A DNA stretch of 64,000 bases, taken from NCBI GenBank assembly GCA_002682825.1, contig NOKP01000012.1, forward strand, positions 1,302,001-1,366,000. Reading direction: 5' to 3'. Positions 48,360 to 60,302 of the stretch are shown piece by piece. This DNA is from Neonectria sp. B-13. Its lineage: Eukaryota > Ascomycota > Sordariomycetes > Hypocreales > Nectriaceae. Below the pieces are notes generated by a model that saw only the letters and a program-made list of their open reading frames with translations, searched no databases and had not been told where the DNA came from. The stretch's first letter is position 1. Each line of letters starts with the position of its first letter. Both the position numbers and the translations under genes were made by a program.

Positions 48360-50064
48360 TTAAACAAACATTCGCTTCCTCGAGCTAAACATACCTGCAA
48401 CTCTCCATCTCGCTCTCAGCTCCTCCAAGTGCTGTTTGATTGCTCCTATACCCTCCATCATCTTAGCATCGGGGTTTCCTTCGCTAATGCGTATGAGAGT
48501 CGAGGCAGCCTGGTAAGTGGCTTGAATGAGGAATACCGATACGCTGTTGATTACGGCCGGGACTTCAAGGCCAATCATGAAGAAGGAGCAAGCCAGCCGC
48601 GACAAAGTCTGCAGAGCCGAAGCGGATTCGATGGAGACAAAATCAGGGGTTTTGACAATCCCGTAGTTAACTGGGATGCATTCTTGACGCGAATACGCCC
48701 CATCGAGCAGCAAAAGAGTACTGTTTTGTGTTAGTGTCATAGCGGTTCAGATTGATAACCTCCTTACCCAAAGCAAACAGCTAAGTGAGAGCAAAACTCG
48801 ATTCCTCGTGCCTGCGATTCCGTATCCGCAACTTTGATAAGAGCAAGCAGCGTGCGACGCAGTTGCGCTCTCTCATTAAGTAGATCAGTTATGTCACTAG
48901 TTGGTGACGTCAATGATTTCAGGGCTTGGCTAAGCAAGTAGGTCGATTGGGCGAGTCTCGAGAAAAGGCCCATCTCGAGTGTGAAACCTGTGGACATGTT
49001 GACAGCGTCTTCTGGAGTCGACGTCTAAGTTAGGAGCCATTAGCAGGACAGAACTTGAGAAGTTTTGCCAGAACCTACATCGTCATCCCAAGACTGGGTG
49101 TCTACCGGTAGATAAAAGGCAAAAGTTGGGTCTTCCGTTGCCAAATGCCGCGAAGGGTTGCTAAGATTCAAGAAACTAGAAGCTAGAAATCAGAACCTCA
49201 CGTTCAATTTGCGAGAGATGATGGGTCAAGGCAAACTTACCGATCCAACATCAAAATCGCCCACCAGACTCTCCTCATCTCCTCGATCTCAGTCCACGAT
49301 CGCGGTCGTTTTTCAGAGCCCATCAAATCCAAGCCCAATTTGTCAATGTCTAGAGCAGCGCCATACTGGGCGCATGCGCTGACGCTCAAGTGAGCCGCGG
49401 GATAGACGGCCTGGCCGATCTCATACAGGGCAATGATAAGTCCTGCTTGGAGCACATGAATCGACATCAGACCAGCAGTCTCGACTTCGAAATGGAACTG
49501 CTTGGCTATCATGTATATCTCCGTACGGCCATCACTGCATTGAGGCGGAGCCGTGCAATATAGCTTCATGCAGATGGCAAGAAGGCTCAGTTCGGTCTGT
49601 CGCCGGGATAGTGGATTGAGCAGATGCGTGTGGAAGCGTCTTTTTGAGATAATTGGCATCCAAGAATGAATAGATTCGAAGAAGGCGACGGCGATGAGGC
49701 GGATGCTGGACGTTCCGCCGATGATATCACGGACACTGTCGGGAACGGGTACATCTAGACGCGGCAGCTCTAACCCTGCGTCTAGGAATACTTGCGGAGC
49801 AAGAAAAGACACGGCTGCATGGTCGCTTGCTATGTCTGACGCGGAAGACTGCGGTAAAGACTGAGACGTGATGCCGTCGGTGTGGCGTGATGAATAGGTA
49901 CAGTCGACATCCTTCTTGACGCAAAGCTGGCACGACGGAAGTGACTTGTCGCAGCGCCGTTTACCTCTTCGGCACGACAGGCAAGCCGTACGAGCGGTCG
50001 CAGAGACTTTAGCGCGAGACCCCATGGACGTTGAGCTGTTGTCGGTTGCATGCGGGGAGGACAT
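48360..50064 (-). CDS. Zn2Cys6 transcription factor, four exons
   Basis: About 512 residues with introns 49176-49240, 49025-49078 and 48721-48767; the frame stays open. The zinc cluster ACLSCRRGKRRCDKS followed by CQLCVKKDVDC is complete near residues 28-55. The regulatory domain contains FFESIHSWMPIISKRRF and, at the end of exon 1, EEMRRVWWAILMLDRF, standard in this family. It converges with the SDR, leaving 163 bp between stops. It could control the SDR and antiporter on its two sides, but this is inference from distance alone. Confidence 0.9.
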
Positions 50065-50242
50065 TGCGGCATATATTGTAGTCTAGCCTTGTAGACCCAG
50101 ATGGCATTTGTCAGGCTGCTTACGGGCTGACATCACTTTGCGCCGACGCAGCACCCGCAAAGCCACTTGGCTATTTATAAAACGACAGCTCAACTTTCAT
50201 TCTGTTTCTTTGTTTCTCCGCAAAAGACTACTTCTGAAACAA

Positions 50243-52028
50243 TTAGTTAACTCCCCAGGCCCCTAGCACATCGCTTCGGACCATACGCCCCTTCTTTTCC
50301 ACGCCTTGCTCCAGCTTCTTCACCCGCCGCACTAACAATCCTACAGCCAACGGGCCGAGAATAGTGCAGAGCACGATTGCCCAAGTGACAATAAGAAAGA
50401 TCTCGGAACTTGCAGTGCTTTCGGAGTCGGAAGACGAGAAGACACGTTTGCTTTCGGCGATGGAAGATATCAAAAAGCCAATCTCGCCACGAGCTGTCAT
50501 GGCACAGCCAAGGATAGAGGCTGGATAAATGGATCGGGGCTTCGTACCCGCTGGGTCGGTGTGAGCAGACTTCTTTGCTTGAGACTTTGTGGTTGGTGAC
50601 GTCTTAGCTGATGCAGTAGAAGCTTCCGCGCTGGAAGGCGGAGCAGCCGGCTTCTCTGATTTACCCCAGAAATGCCCCATCCCTGGCTTTGGCACCTTTG
50701 CCATGCCGCTCTTGAGCTTGGTCGAAAAGTGTGATGCAACAGAGAGGCGAAGCAACCAAGCTCCGCAAACTAGTTTACCAAAAGTCATCAGAAGAGTGTA
50801 GACGAGACCCCGCCAAACAACAGGACCACTAAACATTTCGGTGATGGGGATTGAAAACCCGATTGAGGCCTTGTTTCGTTAGTAGAAGATCAAAACAGCA
50901 GGCGAGGATACTGTACAAAGAAGAGAGGCCTGAGGACTCGATTCACTGGCTCGAGGTAGTATTTCTCGTATATTCTCACGCCAGAGAAACTTGGTGTTGC
51001 GATTTGAGGCGGTGTCGTGCTAGCAATTGTGCCTCCCCGGCTTGGGGTTGAGCCTTGAACTTCATCTCCGCCGCCTTCTTGCTGGAGTGGTGCTGGCACA
51101 ACCACACCATCCGTCACTGGGTGAGGTACTTCCGAGTCCCACCAGCTGATTGAGGTTCCCGCGATATAGGCAGCGAATAGGTTCGACGTCCCAGCGTAGC
51201 TTGATGCGGAGGTATATCCGAGAAGGATCAGGGTGTGAACCAAGAACACCGTTCCGCATCGACCAAGAGCTCGCTCGAGGTATCCTAACGGCCGCTTCGC
51301 CCGCTTGGCATTCAGCCACAGGGTGATGGGCTTGGCAATAAACACGCATACAAGCGGCGCGAACACTGCGAACGCGAGCGACACCAAGAGTGGTCTGACA
51401 ACTGTGACGGCACTGATAGATGTGTCTGATCCGCCCAGGTTGGAAATGATCTGTACCATGACGAGGCCTACAACGTCGTCCATCATTGCAGCGCTCGTAA
51501 GAACCACGCCCAATCGAGACTTTGTCAGTCCGCTAGTCCCGAGAACGGTGAAGGTCGTTCCTAAGCTTGTAGAGCACAAAGCAGCACCAGCGGCGAAGCA
51601 TTGGAGCGGTGTTGCACCGGTAAGATACCGCAGGATGAACGAGAGCCCCATGGGAAGGCTGATACCGGTGATAGCAACACCCAGCGACAAAAGAAGATTT
51701 GCTTTGAGTGCTTTGAGAGAAGTCGCCAAACCACCTAATTATACAAGTCAGAATGCGAAGAGAGAGACAGAGAGTAGATTGCACCTTCGTAGACGAGTAG
51801 GAGAAGTCCCAGATAGCCTAGTTGAACAATGACTCCTTCAACCTCGGTGCCGAGCCATTTTGCGCCAGGAGTACCCCATGCTACGCCCAGAAACACTTGT
51901 CCAAGAAGTCCACAGTACAAGCTACTGTCGAGGATAAAATTGACCACATTGAGTAGCAGAAGGAACGACGACTGTGTAAGGATCGTTACGATCCCTGGTT
52001 CATGGTACGGTAAGGACTTTAATGCCAT
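50243..52028 (-). CDS. Cation/proton antiporter, CPA2-type, three exons
   Basis: About 562 residues with introns 51735-51784 and 50870-50916. Many hydrophobic helices are visible. AAMMDDVVGLVMVQI carries the twin-aspartate-like site found in this superfamily, and SLGTTFTVLGTSGL precedes it. Near the C-terminus a long polar loop rich in serine, proline and lysine is followed by LGCAMTARGEIGFLISS, the conserved ARGE(I/V)xF-type motif. The family exchanges sodium or potassium for protons at the plasma membrane or an organelle. The direction and ion are not readable from sequence. It lies just upstream (in its own direction) of nothing operon-like; fungi transcribe it alone. Confidence 0.88.
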
Positions 52029-52894
52029 ACCATGCGATATTTCTTCGATCCAAAAATGGACTCGGAGATATACGCCGGCTTGGCTTATGATTTAAGATGG
52101 TCTTGGGGGAAGAAAAGGAGAAGTCATCGAGGAAATTTTGGAAATGCGCTCCTTGGCATAAACTTCGACATGAAGATCACGTGACAGACTTGGCAAGCCA
52201 AGTCTTCGAATTTATATCCATGACCAGTCATAGTTGTCAACTGGGATTTCTTGTTGCACACACTGCCCAATATCAGAAATGGAAAACAAAAACAAAAACT
52301 AAACAAAAGAAGAAATCCAGAGGAAGAAAATGTCGTGGGGTAGGTGCTCGACAATGCAGTTAGCAAGTTTCTTGTTAGATCGAAACGTCAGGCGGCAATC
52401 ATTACGGGAACCTGCTGACAGCTCGAGGCAAATGTTGAGCATATTTACCACAGCACTTTGCCTTCATAAGCAAGCAAAATAATAACGAGGCACAGCCTTT
52501 AAGCTTTTGATGGCCGTTCTACGATGTAAGAACGGTGTGTCAATGTTGATAGTAGCGTTGGATGTTCTTGACAGGATTACTTAGGGATGTCGGGAATTCG
52601 ATGTAACGCGGATGATTTGACAGCGGCTGACTCTAGGCACAGACGCTCCTTCATTTCCAACGTGCCGCGATATCACTGGTTCATATAAATCCATAACGAC
52701 TGGCAGGCAAGTGTAGTTCTTTTGGGGAACAAACCACCACTGCCGGCTTTTATACAACACGCGTGTGGAGGACACAGGGTAAGTTATTCTTGTTTATTAT
52801 TCCAATTGAACCTTTGCTTCTCTCTATATTAAAAAAGCTTGTTTTGCGAGTCCATTATGTTCATGCATCGCGCCCTAATGTATCGCCACATCGG
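52029..52894. other. Intergenic, no gene seen
   Basis: 866 bp between the antiporter start and the 3' end of the rhodopsin-like gene. It has an A-rich purine stretch at about 52280-52330 and a CACGTGAC motif near 52179. No coding frame is supported. Confidence 0.5.
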
Positions 52895-54335
52895 CTATAC
52901 TCTATGATACACCTTTGTAACAACGCCCAATTCCGTGTCGTTGGTGGGCTTTCCCTCGCTCACGCTGCCCGTCGGGCTGTCGTTTACCGAAAACACAGCG
53001 CCGCTGAGTCCGTTCTGGCCGTGTGGTGATATACGTCCGTCTTTTGAACCCACTTCCTCGCTCGTGATGTGCACCTCGTTCTTTTGGTAAATCTTCAGCG
53101 GGATGCCGTAACCCGCGTTGATCTGCTCCTGGCTCTCTGACGGACTCAAGTCGTCTGGGTCGTGGACGGTTCCCAATCTCGTCCTCCTCTCTTCTCGCGT
53201 GCGGCTGCCGAGGTTTCCGTAGGCGGATCGCAGTCGTGTTGGTACGTCGCCGGTGCGCTGGCCGGAGGACTTGCCGTACTTGGCGTGGAAGGATCCTATT
53301 CTGAACATGCGCTGCAGCAGTGTCCATGTGAAGGGGAGGTTTGCGGTGATGATGGCGGTTGATACTTCGCGGATGTACCAGTATATCCATTCGTTGCCGT
53401 AGGGATCACCCAAGCTGTAGTACTTGCTGAGGGCTGCTGCTAGAATCTTTACACAGACATTAGTTGAGGATTTCCAGTAATGTACGAGTGATGCTTACCG
53501 AGAATGCACCCAGCGCGAAGACGGCGACGAGTACTATCTTCCGCTTCAGGGGTAGTTGGGATTGCAGAAAGACTGGCATGGGAAGGGCGATGATCATGAT
53601 ATCGGTAGATATGTTGAGGACGGCGTTCGTAATCATGTGGTTCGTTTCGGCCGAGCAGTTGATGTCTTCAGCAGGAACCTTCCAGTAGTTTTGGAAAGGC
53701 CGACACCATGCAGCGAAGAACAGAATCTCCATGAGCACGAAGCTGAGGGCCGTGTAGCCTGAGACAATCTTCACGAGGTGATTCTGTCGTAAACTCGTCC
53801 TATCATTCTGTCAGTTACTTGATCTGATGGCTGGCATGAGGCAGGGACTTACGTCAATCGGCTGTACATGATCAACAAGCAGGCCTTTACGGACCAAAGA
53901 GTAATCATCTGCATCTGTTCGGTGACAATGACCAACTTTGACCCGTACGCCCGGTCCTTCAGGGACTCCGCGTCGAGTGTGACATGATCGCCATTGGGGT
54001 CGATGAGGTTGGTGGGGGTATAGGTGAGAACCTTGACGACGACTAATAGGATGGTGTATGTGACCTAGTGGGAGGTTAGAAGGGCCATTGCTGTTTGAAG
54101 GCTTGTGATTAAGGTTACGTACTATGGTGAACAGCATGAGGTAGTCATCGATGCGAGTTCCCCTGAATGATCCGTATAGCAGTCTCCGGGATATCCTGGA
54201 AGAGTTGAAAGGTCAGCATGTGGTAAAAGGTGACGGGTGGAGCCAGGATCGAGGTGAGGTAACCTACATTCGCGCTATGACTACAAGCACCGTCAAGGCG
54301 TACCATATCCACAGCTCGGTGAGAAGCGCCGACAT
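52895..54335 (-). CDS. Rhodopsin-like seven-helix fungal membrane protein, five exons
   Basis: About 401 residues from the ATG at 54335, with introns 54196-54267, 54065-54122, 53800-53852 and 53447-53498. Exon 1 starts with a hydrophobic helix (MSALLTELWIWYAL). Exon 2 has RIDDYLMLFTI, the conserved D-D-Y motif region of the fungal rhodopsin/SAT4-like family. WCRPFQNYW with a following CSA, then NISTDIMIIALPMP, complete the family pattern. The last helix reads WIYWYIREVSTAIITANLP. The C-terminal 120 residues are polar, probably a cytosolic tail. Members are often called PTH11-like receptors but lack the CFEM domain here; ligands are unknown. A CTG-type triplet run is just upstream of the start. 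Confidence 0.85.
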
Positions 54336-57300
54336 GGTTGCGGGTGCTGCTGCTGCTGCTGCTGCTGCTTGGAAGACGAGAGCTGCTGGAGTCGTCAAAG
54401 TGAAGGAGATGATCGCCAAACACTAAGAGACGGAAACACGGAGGGAGGGCGAGGGCTGGGCTGCATAAGAGGGTTTAAAGTAGGGATCCTGGCACGTGGT
54501 GCTACGGTGAGATCTAGGTCGTCTCCACGCACGAACTCGACCGGGTTACCCCCTTACTACGATGGGTTACGAACCAGGAAGCTTAATGGAGCTGGTCCAG
54601 ATTCGATAGAAGGCCAGTTGAGGGTGGAATCATCCCATTATTGAGAGCTGCCGTCATCGGAGGTCCATACGCGTGGATTCGAACGGAGTAGGTGTTACCT
54701 AAGAGGCTCTCAAGTCCGTGAGCCAAGCGGGATGGCGAGTCAGAGGCGGTCCAAGCCCTTCAGATCGTTGCGAATCATCTGGTGGACGAGCTCTGACAGG
54801 ACAGGGCGATTTTACCCCTGAACAACGGGCCTTGGAAGACTGGAGCTCCCGCGAGGCTGGTTCGCACCATGCGGGGACCGGGGTTGCGCTAATCGCGATA
54901 GCTTCGGCGGTTTTGCGCTCTTCGGGCCGGCGTTTTCGACGTGGCGCTTAGCCGCATTGCGTAGTCTCGGAGAAGATTTCGATTCCCGTGTGACACTGCC
55001 GCGTTCCGATGGCTCGAGTGGTGGCTTGAGAGGCTTCGGTTGGCTCGGCTGGAGCGATGGATCGAGCGACGAGAAGTGAGACAGAGCTGACGAGGAGGGA
55101 GGATTCGCGTGAGGATCCGCGCTTTCCCTTTGTCTGCGATCGTCTCCACCATAGCATAGCCGGGGACCTGCTGGCTGACGTGCGGTGCCTGGAACATGAT
55201 CCTTGGCTGTCGTCGTCTCTGTCATCTTCAGATATGCCCATGCCACATGGCTGCAGGGGCGTCATCGCGTGCATCATGCAGGCAATCCTAACCAGGAAGG
55301 CGACAAAAGGAAGAAGAAGAAATCGGACGTTTGCTTTTTGTCACGCGAATCCGCATCGCAGATCTGCCAGGCCTGTTCGATGCCGTGGAGACTATAAGAG
55401 GGGCAGGAGAGCCTGTGGTGCAATTGGCCTAATCTAGTCTATACCAGAGGGAATTATGAGCACCAGCGGATGGCCCGCGTGTGAGCAATGGACGGAAAAG
55501 CAAAGGAGAAATGTATTCCCGTACTGTTTGTTGGGAGTTGCAGAATCATTCCCTGCATCCACGCCATGCACCTCGCCACCTTTTAGTGCCCGGCGCCACC
55601 CTCGTCGTGCCTTATCTATCGTCTTTGGCCTTTTGGAGTTGCCCCTTTTTGCCGCCTTGTCCGCTCCGGTTCTGTAAAGCCGGGGGATGGCAGCGAGAGA
55701 GAACAAGAAGAGGGTGTTGAGGTGATTTCCAGCAGAATGACACCTCCCAGCTCTGTCCGTGATGCCATCTCCAGTCAATCTCCAATCTTGTGTGGACTAG
55801 TGGATCAATATTGGTTGCTGTTACGGGATCGCAACCTTCATCATCCACTCCCACTCCACAATCTAGCGTGAAAACTCTTTGCTCCAACGGCCTGACCACC
55901 CGTTTTTAGTGATCCGTGGCCGCCCTGCCTCGCCTTATTTCGCTCAGGGTCAGGCATTCCTGTCAGCTGCCCGCCGTCACTGTGGATGCTCCCCACAAAT
56001 GCCATGACATTGATGCTCACGCCATGATTGATATCTTGCCTTGTCTGCCGATCAACTGTTGGAATCCATCTGTCGCTTCCTCTCACTTTTTCTCGACCTT
56101 GTTCTGCATCGCTGAGCACCAGAAGTCGTATTTACCCTGGAACGGCGACGCCCTATCGCATCCGCGGCACACGGCGCGTACCGTCTCACCCTCCATCACA
56201 AGTCGCCGTTCTCAAACAATCTCCGAGACAAGCCACCTTCCCTCTCTCATGGTCCCCGGTCTATATCTGGAAATGCTGACCGAACTGGAGGTTCTGGCTG
56301 CATAATCACCGGCACCGGTTTCAAGGACTTGTTGTACCGGCGACCGGATTTAGTGCTCTCCTCGATAAAACTCCGTGACAGGGTGTCACCTTTGCGTTGG
56401 ATTGGATGGTTTCTTATCCAGACAATCCAGGCAACTTGCTTACCGTGTGATTCTCATTCCCAGCATATTTGCGATCCAATCGCAACATATTTCTCTGCGC
56501 CAATCGGCCGTAACTTCCATTTCCTCTCGCTACATCGCCTTGATAATTCCATTTTATCCTGCTGTTAGATCTCAATGGTGTTGATGCTGTCTAAGCCTCG
56601 CCAAGGCCGCTCCAGACACCAGACGGGGGTCGCACACACAAAGTGTGGAGAACAAGCCACTGCATTGGCTTTGTAGAACACTTGCAAGTGCATCCATCGT
56701 GACCGCATCGTCTCAACCAAGCTTTCTCGCATCCCTCTGCACAGTGTCCCCGCAGACACGCACCATGGCTTCATCACAGCGACGGGTTCTGGCTGGCCGC
56801 TTAGAGCCTCCACCGTCCATTTTCTGGCGTACACCAACTCTCAATTCTCAATCATTTCCACATCACCAACCTCAACGGCAACCTTAGCAACTGTGACATC
56901 CGGGGCAAACATTTAGCCTCCAAGCGCGAGCCGCTCTAAAATAAATCCCGATGCCGGACCACAAAATTTGGTCTAGGTTCAATAGTGTTGCCATCTTAAT
57001 TAAGAACTTTAACGCCACCGCCGAGTTTCTGTGTTAGCGGGTACGAGAACGCCGCACCACGCGTCGCCGACTATCGATCTAGACGCCAGCTGACTCGGCA
57101 GCACTGAGGGTAGACTCAAGAGAGTAAACACGTCGGCACTCGAGATAGAGGTTTTGTGAATCTCCGAGTCATTCATGAAGCCCTTGACTGATCCGCTTGC
57201 TGAGTGGGCGTTGGAGGTGTTACAAGGCTCATTATCGCGGTCGAGGAAGTCGGTGCAACCGGAAAAGGCTCATGAGTTGACATCGTGGCACGTTCCCCCG

Positions 57301-58277
57301 TCTGTGAAAACTTTCAGCTATTTAGTATGCGAGGTATCCATATCAAAGCACCATACTATCAAGACTGCCTCAGATGGAGGTCGGTTAACGTCCTGCTCCC
57401 CTGATGTAAGCGTCTGTTGAATGAACATGACTATGATCTTCAACTTGAAGCTACGGCCGGATCTGTCACTTGTCTGGATGCTGTCACACAGCGGTAGACA
57501 ACAGCCATATAGGACGTTGTGGCCGGGACTTGTCAACACCAGTATGGATAGTCATTTGAGTCAAGATGGCCTTGCCAACATTGTTTACCCCGATGTCCAA
57601 CCCCAAAGCACGACTTCTTCAGCTTTGAATTTGCGTGGTCTATTCTTTGAGAGCGTCGCTGTTCCACAAACGCCTGGCCCTGTTTTTCTACGCTCTGAAC
57701 CCTGCTCCTACGCTTTGAAAACAGAAGATTCCACTAGGTGTGACTGTCCTAGCACACTCCGGCAGTGATAACCATAAACGAATGCCTGCAGGTTCGTCAG
57801 CGAAAGCAAGCTTAAGAAGATAACATACAATTGGTAGACTGGAAGAACACCACGAGGTATCCAAGACTTGATCGTAGTACCAATACTAAATGTGCAAGCA
57901 ACTTGGAGAGGGCTTCAACGGGGGACATTGGAAACCATTGAAATGTCACAATAGCTAAGCGACTCAGAGAAGAGCAACAGTCATTAGCGACTGTTTCGGC
58001 GTCTGAATCCTGATATGATACTTTACTGCCTGCTTTACTCACCCGACGCTTTCGAATCTCGTGATCTCTCAGTGCTAGCTTTAGGCTCGTCTGGAATTGG
58101 TCGAATTAGTATACAGTCCCAGATCCCTAACTTGACTTTGTGATTGTACGATACGAGAAAGATCGGGTTCAGGTTTTGATGTTGATTGGCTTGGGTAAAG
58201 TCAGACTCCCTGAATCGCCAGGGATTTTCTGGTAATCTGACATAAGAATAAAAGTCGGATGCACGACAGGTAGGGAT
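54336..58277. other. Gene-poor 3.9 kb stretch
   Basis: No coding frame here has a family match or a convincing exon structure. It includes a GCT triplet run (54346-54369), a CG-rich part at about 54700-55300 and a tRNA-like T-loop motif at about 54690 that does not fold properly. Frames at 55916-56305 and 57421-57768 look random. Long 5' untranslated regions or non-coding RNA cannot be excluded. Confidence 0.45.
54346..54369 (+). repeat. GCT triplet microsatellite in a 5' leader
   Basis: Eight perfect GCT units (AGC on the coding strand), beginning 10 bp upstream of the ATG of the rhodopsin-like gene. It is probably in the 5' untranslated region. Confidence 0.9.
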
Positions 58278-59765
58278 TTACAAGATAGCTTCCATCTTTT
58301 CCAAGGCTGCCTCGAGAATCCCAGATACCACGTCTTCCTCAAGGATTCCGTCCTCATAACACGCAGTGATGACGGTATCACCCCCTTCCACTCCGGCCAC
58401 ATCCAAACCTATGTTGAAACTAAGGTTTCCATTGACACAAGTAGCCGAAAAGCTCATATCATCAATCTTCCAGAGCCCATCTTGATCAGCTGTTGAGAAG
58501 GCCCCGAGGTTGGAGATTTGGACGCAATTGTTCAGATGGAGACCGAAAGCCGGAAAGGTGGAGGTTAGCATGCCTTCAAGATCGCCCGACATTGAGTTGG
58601 CAGCCCGAAATACGACGAGCAACGGTGAGTCTTTCCCCTCAACTGTTTTTGCAAGGGAAGCACGGTATTCTCGGACCAGCTCCCAGGCCCCGTCGACATC
58701 CACGTTGGCCATTTTGCTGTCAGTTTTACCGTCTGTCTTTCCCTCTGCCTTCTCATTTGACCTTGACTGGGAGGGAAAGACACGACGATGCCTGTCTAGT
58801 AAGGAGATTTTCCTAGTGCCGCCACCACATTGCAGCAGCTTGCCTGAATCTGGCGACTCCTCCCCGCTAGGATATAGCCCCCGCATGTCGAGAGCGCAGT
58901 TGGAAATTCCGATCTTGGCCTTTGGGTAGTAATCGCAGGCGAGAGCGCACAGAGCCATAACAGTGAGGAGGGGCGTGAATGTCGTCTTGTGCTCACGGCA
59001 GGCGGCAAGGATACGCTGCATTTTGGCGGCGGTGATGCGTCGGACAACGACACGCGTCTTGGTGCATTCATCAGGAGTAGCCTCGGCAATTCCGTTCTTT
59101 GCGTATGGTTTCGACTTGGGCAGGCCGGTGAAGAGAAGTCTGCTTCCTAGGAAGAATCGGAGAAGAATGTTGATGATAAAGATGTGGACGACGTGTAGTA
59201 TTGATGTTGTACTGGTCCAGAATTCCTCCAGCTCTTTGCCAAATCGAACCCTCTCAGGGTCTATCTCGACAATCCGCGAAGAGGGCTTTTCTTGCTCGAC
59301 GTACTCGTTGATTCCGGCGAGAAACTGGCGATGGAACATATGGCCGAAGCGACCGTCGCAGATGAGGTGGTGGAAGACGAATGCCACCTCCTGTCTGCCG
59401 AGAACAACTATCTTCCACCATGGCTGTCGGGGATTGAATTGCTCATCGGTCCAATCCCATTGGTTATGAAGCCGCTCGATGACTTCTGAGCTCACACCGG
59501 GTGGTTCATCGTCTAAGAACTCGACACAAGTCTCGAGGTCGATCTCGTGTAGCGCCGCGATAAGAAGGCTGTGGTGTCCCTTTTTCGGCAACGGTTCCGG
59601 AACCCCGATGATGCTTAGTTCCGGGTACTTTTCGACGACTGAACGGACAGCTGAGTAGATTGCCTCTTTCTCGAGCCGGTTCTGGCCGGTGGACGTTGTA
59701 GGGGCGTAGTGTGCCGAGATAATAATGTTTGACTGGGCACCGACTCGATGTTGAAGGTAGAACAT
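58278..59765 (-). CDS. Alcohol acetyltransferase-like acyltransferase
   Basis: A frame of 495 residues from the ATG at 59765. The acyltransferase motif FHHLICDG (HxxxDG type) is near residue 130, and the region before it (NPRQPWWKIVVL) fits the fungal AATase family related to yeast Atf1. ISNCALDMRGLYP lies in the second half in the place of the DFGWG-like structural motif region. The family moves an acetyl group from acetyl-CoA to an alcohol or sterol. A short upstream exon adding DYLDR before MFYLQH is possible because the frame is open there, but no splice model was convincing. It is head-to-head with a C6 regulator gene. Confidence 0.8.
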   Translation of the reverse strand: MFYLQHRVGAQSNIIISAHYAPTTSTGQNRLEKEAIYSAVRSVVEKYPELSIIGVPEPLPKKGHHSLLIAALHEIDLETCVEFLDDEPPGVSSEVIERLHNQWDWTDEQFNPRQPWWKIVVLGRQEVAFVFHHLICDGRFGHMFHRQFLAGINEYVEQEKPSSRIVEIDPERVRFGKELEEFWTSTTSILHVVHIFIINILLRFFLGSRLLFTGLPKSKPYAKNGIAEATPDECTKTRVVVRRITAAKMQRILAACREHKTTFTPLLTVMALCALACDYYPKAKIGISNCALDMRGLYPSGEESPDSGKLLQCGGGTRKISLLDRHRRVFPSQSRSNEKAEGKTDGKTDSKMANVDVDGAWELVREYRASLAKTVEGKDSPLLVVFRAANSMSGDLEGMLTSTFPAFGLHLNNCVQISNLGAFSTADQDGLWKIDDMSFSATCVNGNLSFNIGLDVAGVEGGDTVITACYEDGILEEDVVSGILEAALEKMEAIL

Positions 59766-60302
59766 GCGGTCAAGGTAGTCTGTAGCATGTTAGTGAATGG
59801 AAAGAGGTGCGGCTTTTGGTGTACGAACTGCTTTGACGCACCACAGTGCAATGTGTGAGTGATGCCCTGGACTTGGCCATTTTTGCACAGACCGTCAAGT
59901 CAGGCTTGTGTTCTGGGAGAAGTTTGTCAAGTTGCTGAAAAGACAATTGGAGAGAGAGCAGGAAATGAGACAGGATTCAGGATTATAAATCCATTACCCT
60001 GAGAGCTATTCACGGATATCCAAGACTGCAGGAAACTTAACTCGTTGAGAGAACCACAATTTGGTTCTTAGCGCTTATTGAGTTCCCACAAAACTTGGCT
60101 GGAAAGGGTAACTCGCACAGCTCAACTTCTGATTGGCCGGATCTTTCGCAACATTCGAGCCCCGCGAGTTCCGGCCAAGATTCCTCCTGAAACTAAGAAT
60201 CCCTCTCGCTTCGCTTCAGTCGAGGATTCTGGACAACGAGTTGCACTCGCAGGATGTAAGACGCTTCAAGTACAGAACCTGAGGCCACTAGTAGCCTGCG
60301 CA
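59766..60302. promoter_or_regulatory. Divergent region, acyltransferase / C6 regulator
   Basis: 537 bp between two genes that point apart. It probably holds both promoters, and perhaps a short first exon of the acyltransferase. No specific site was identified. Confidence 0.45.

Noticed and set aside
54640..54760. tRNA-like TTCGAATCC motif on the minus strand
   Set aside because: The T-arm stem does not pair beyond the closing base pair, and no acceptor or proper anticodon stem could be found around it.
55916..56305. 129-residue + strand frame in the gene-poor stretch
   Set aside because: Its translation has no hydrophobic or conserved pattern and nothing supports a transcript.
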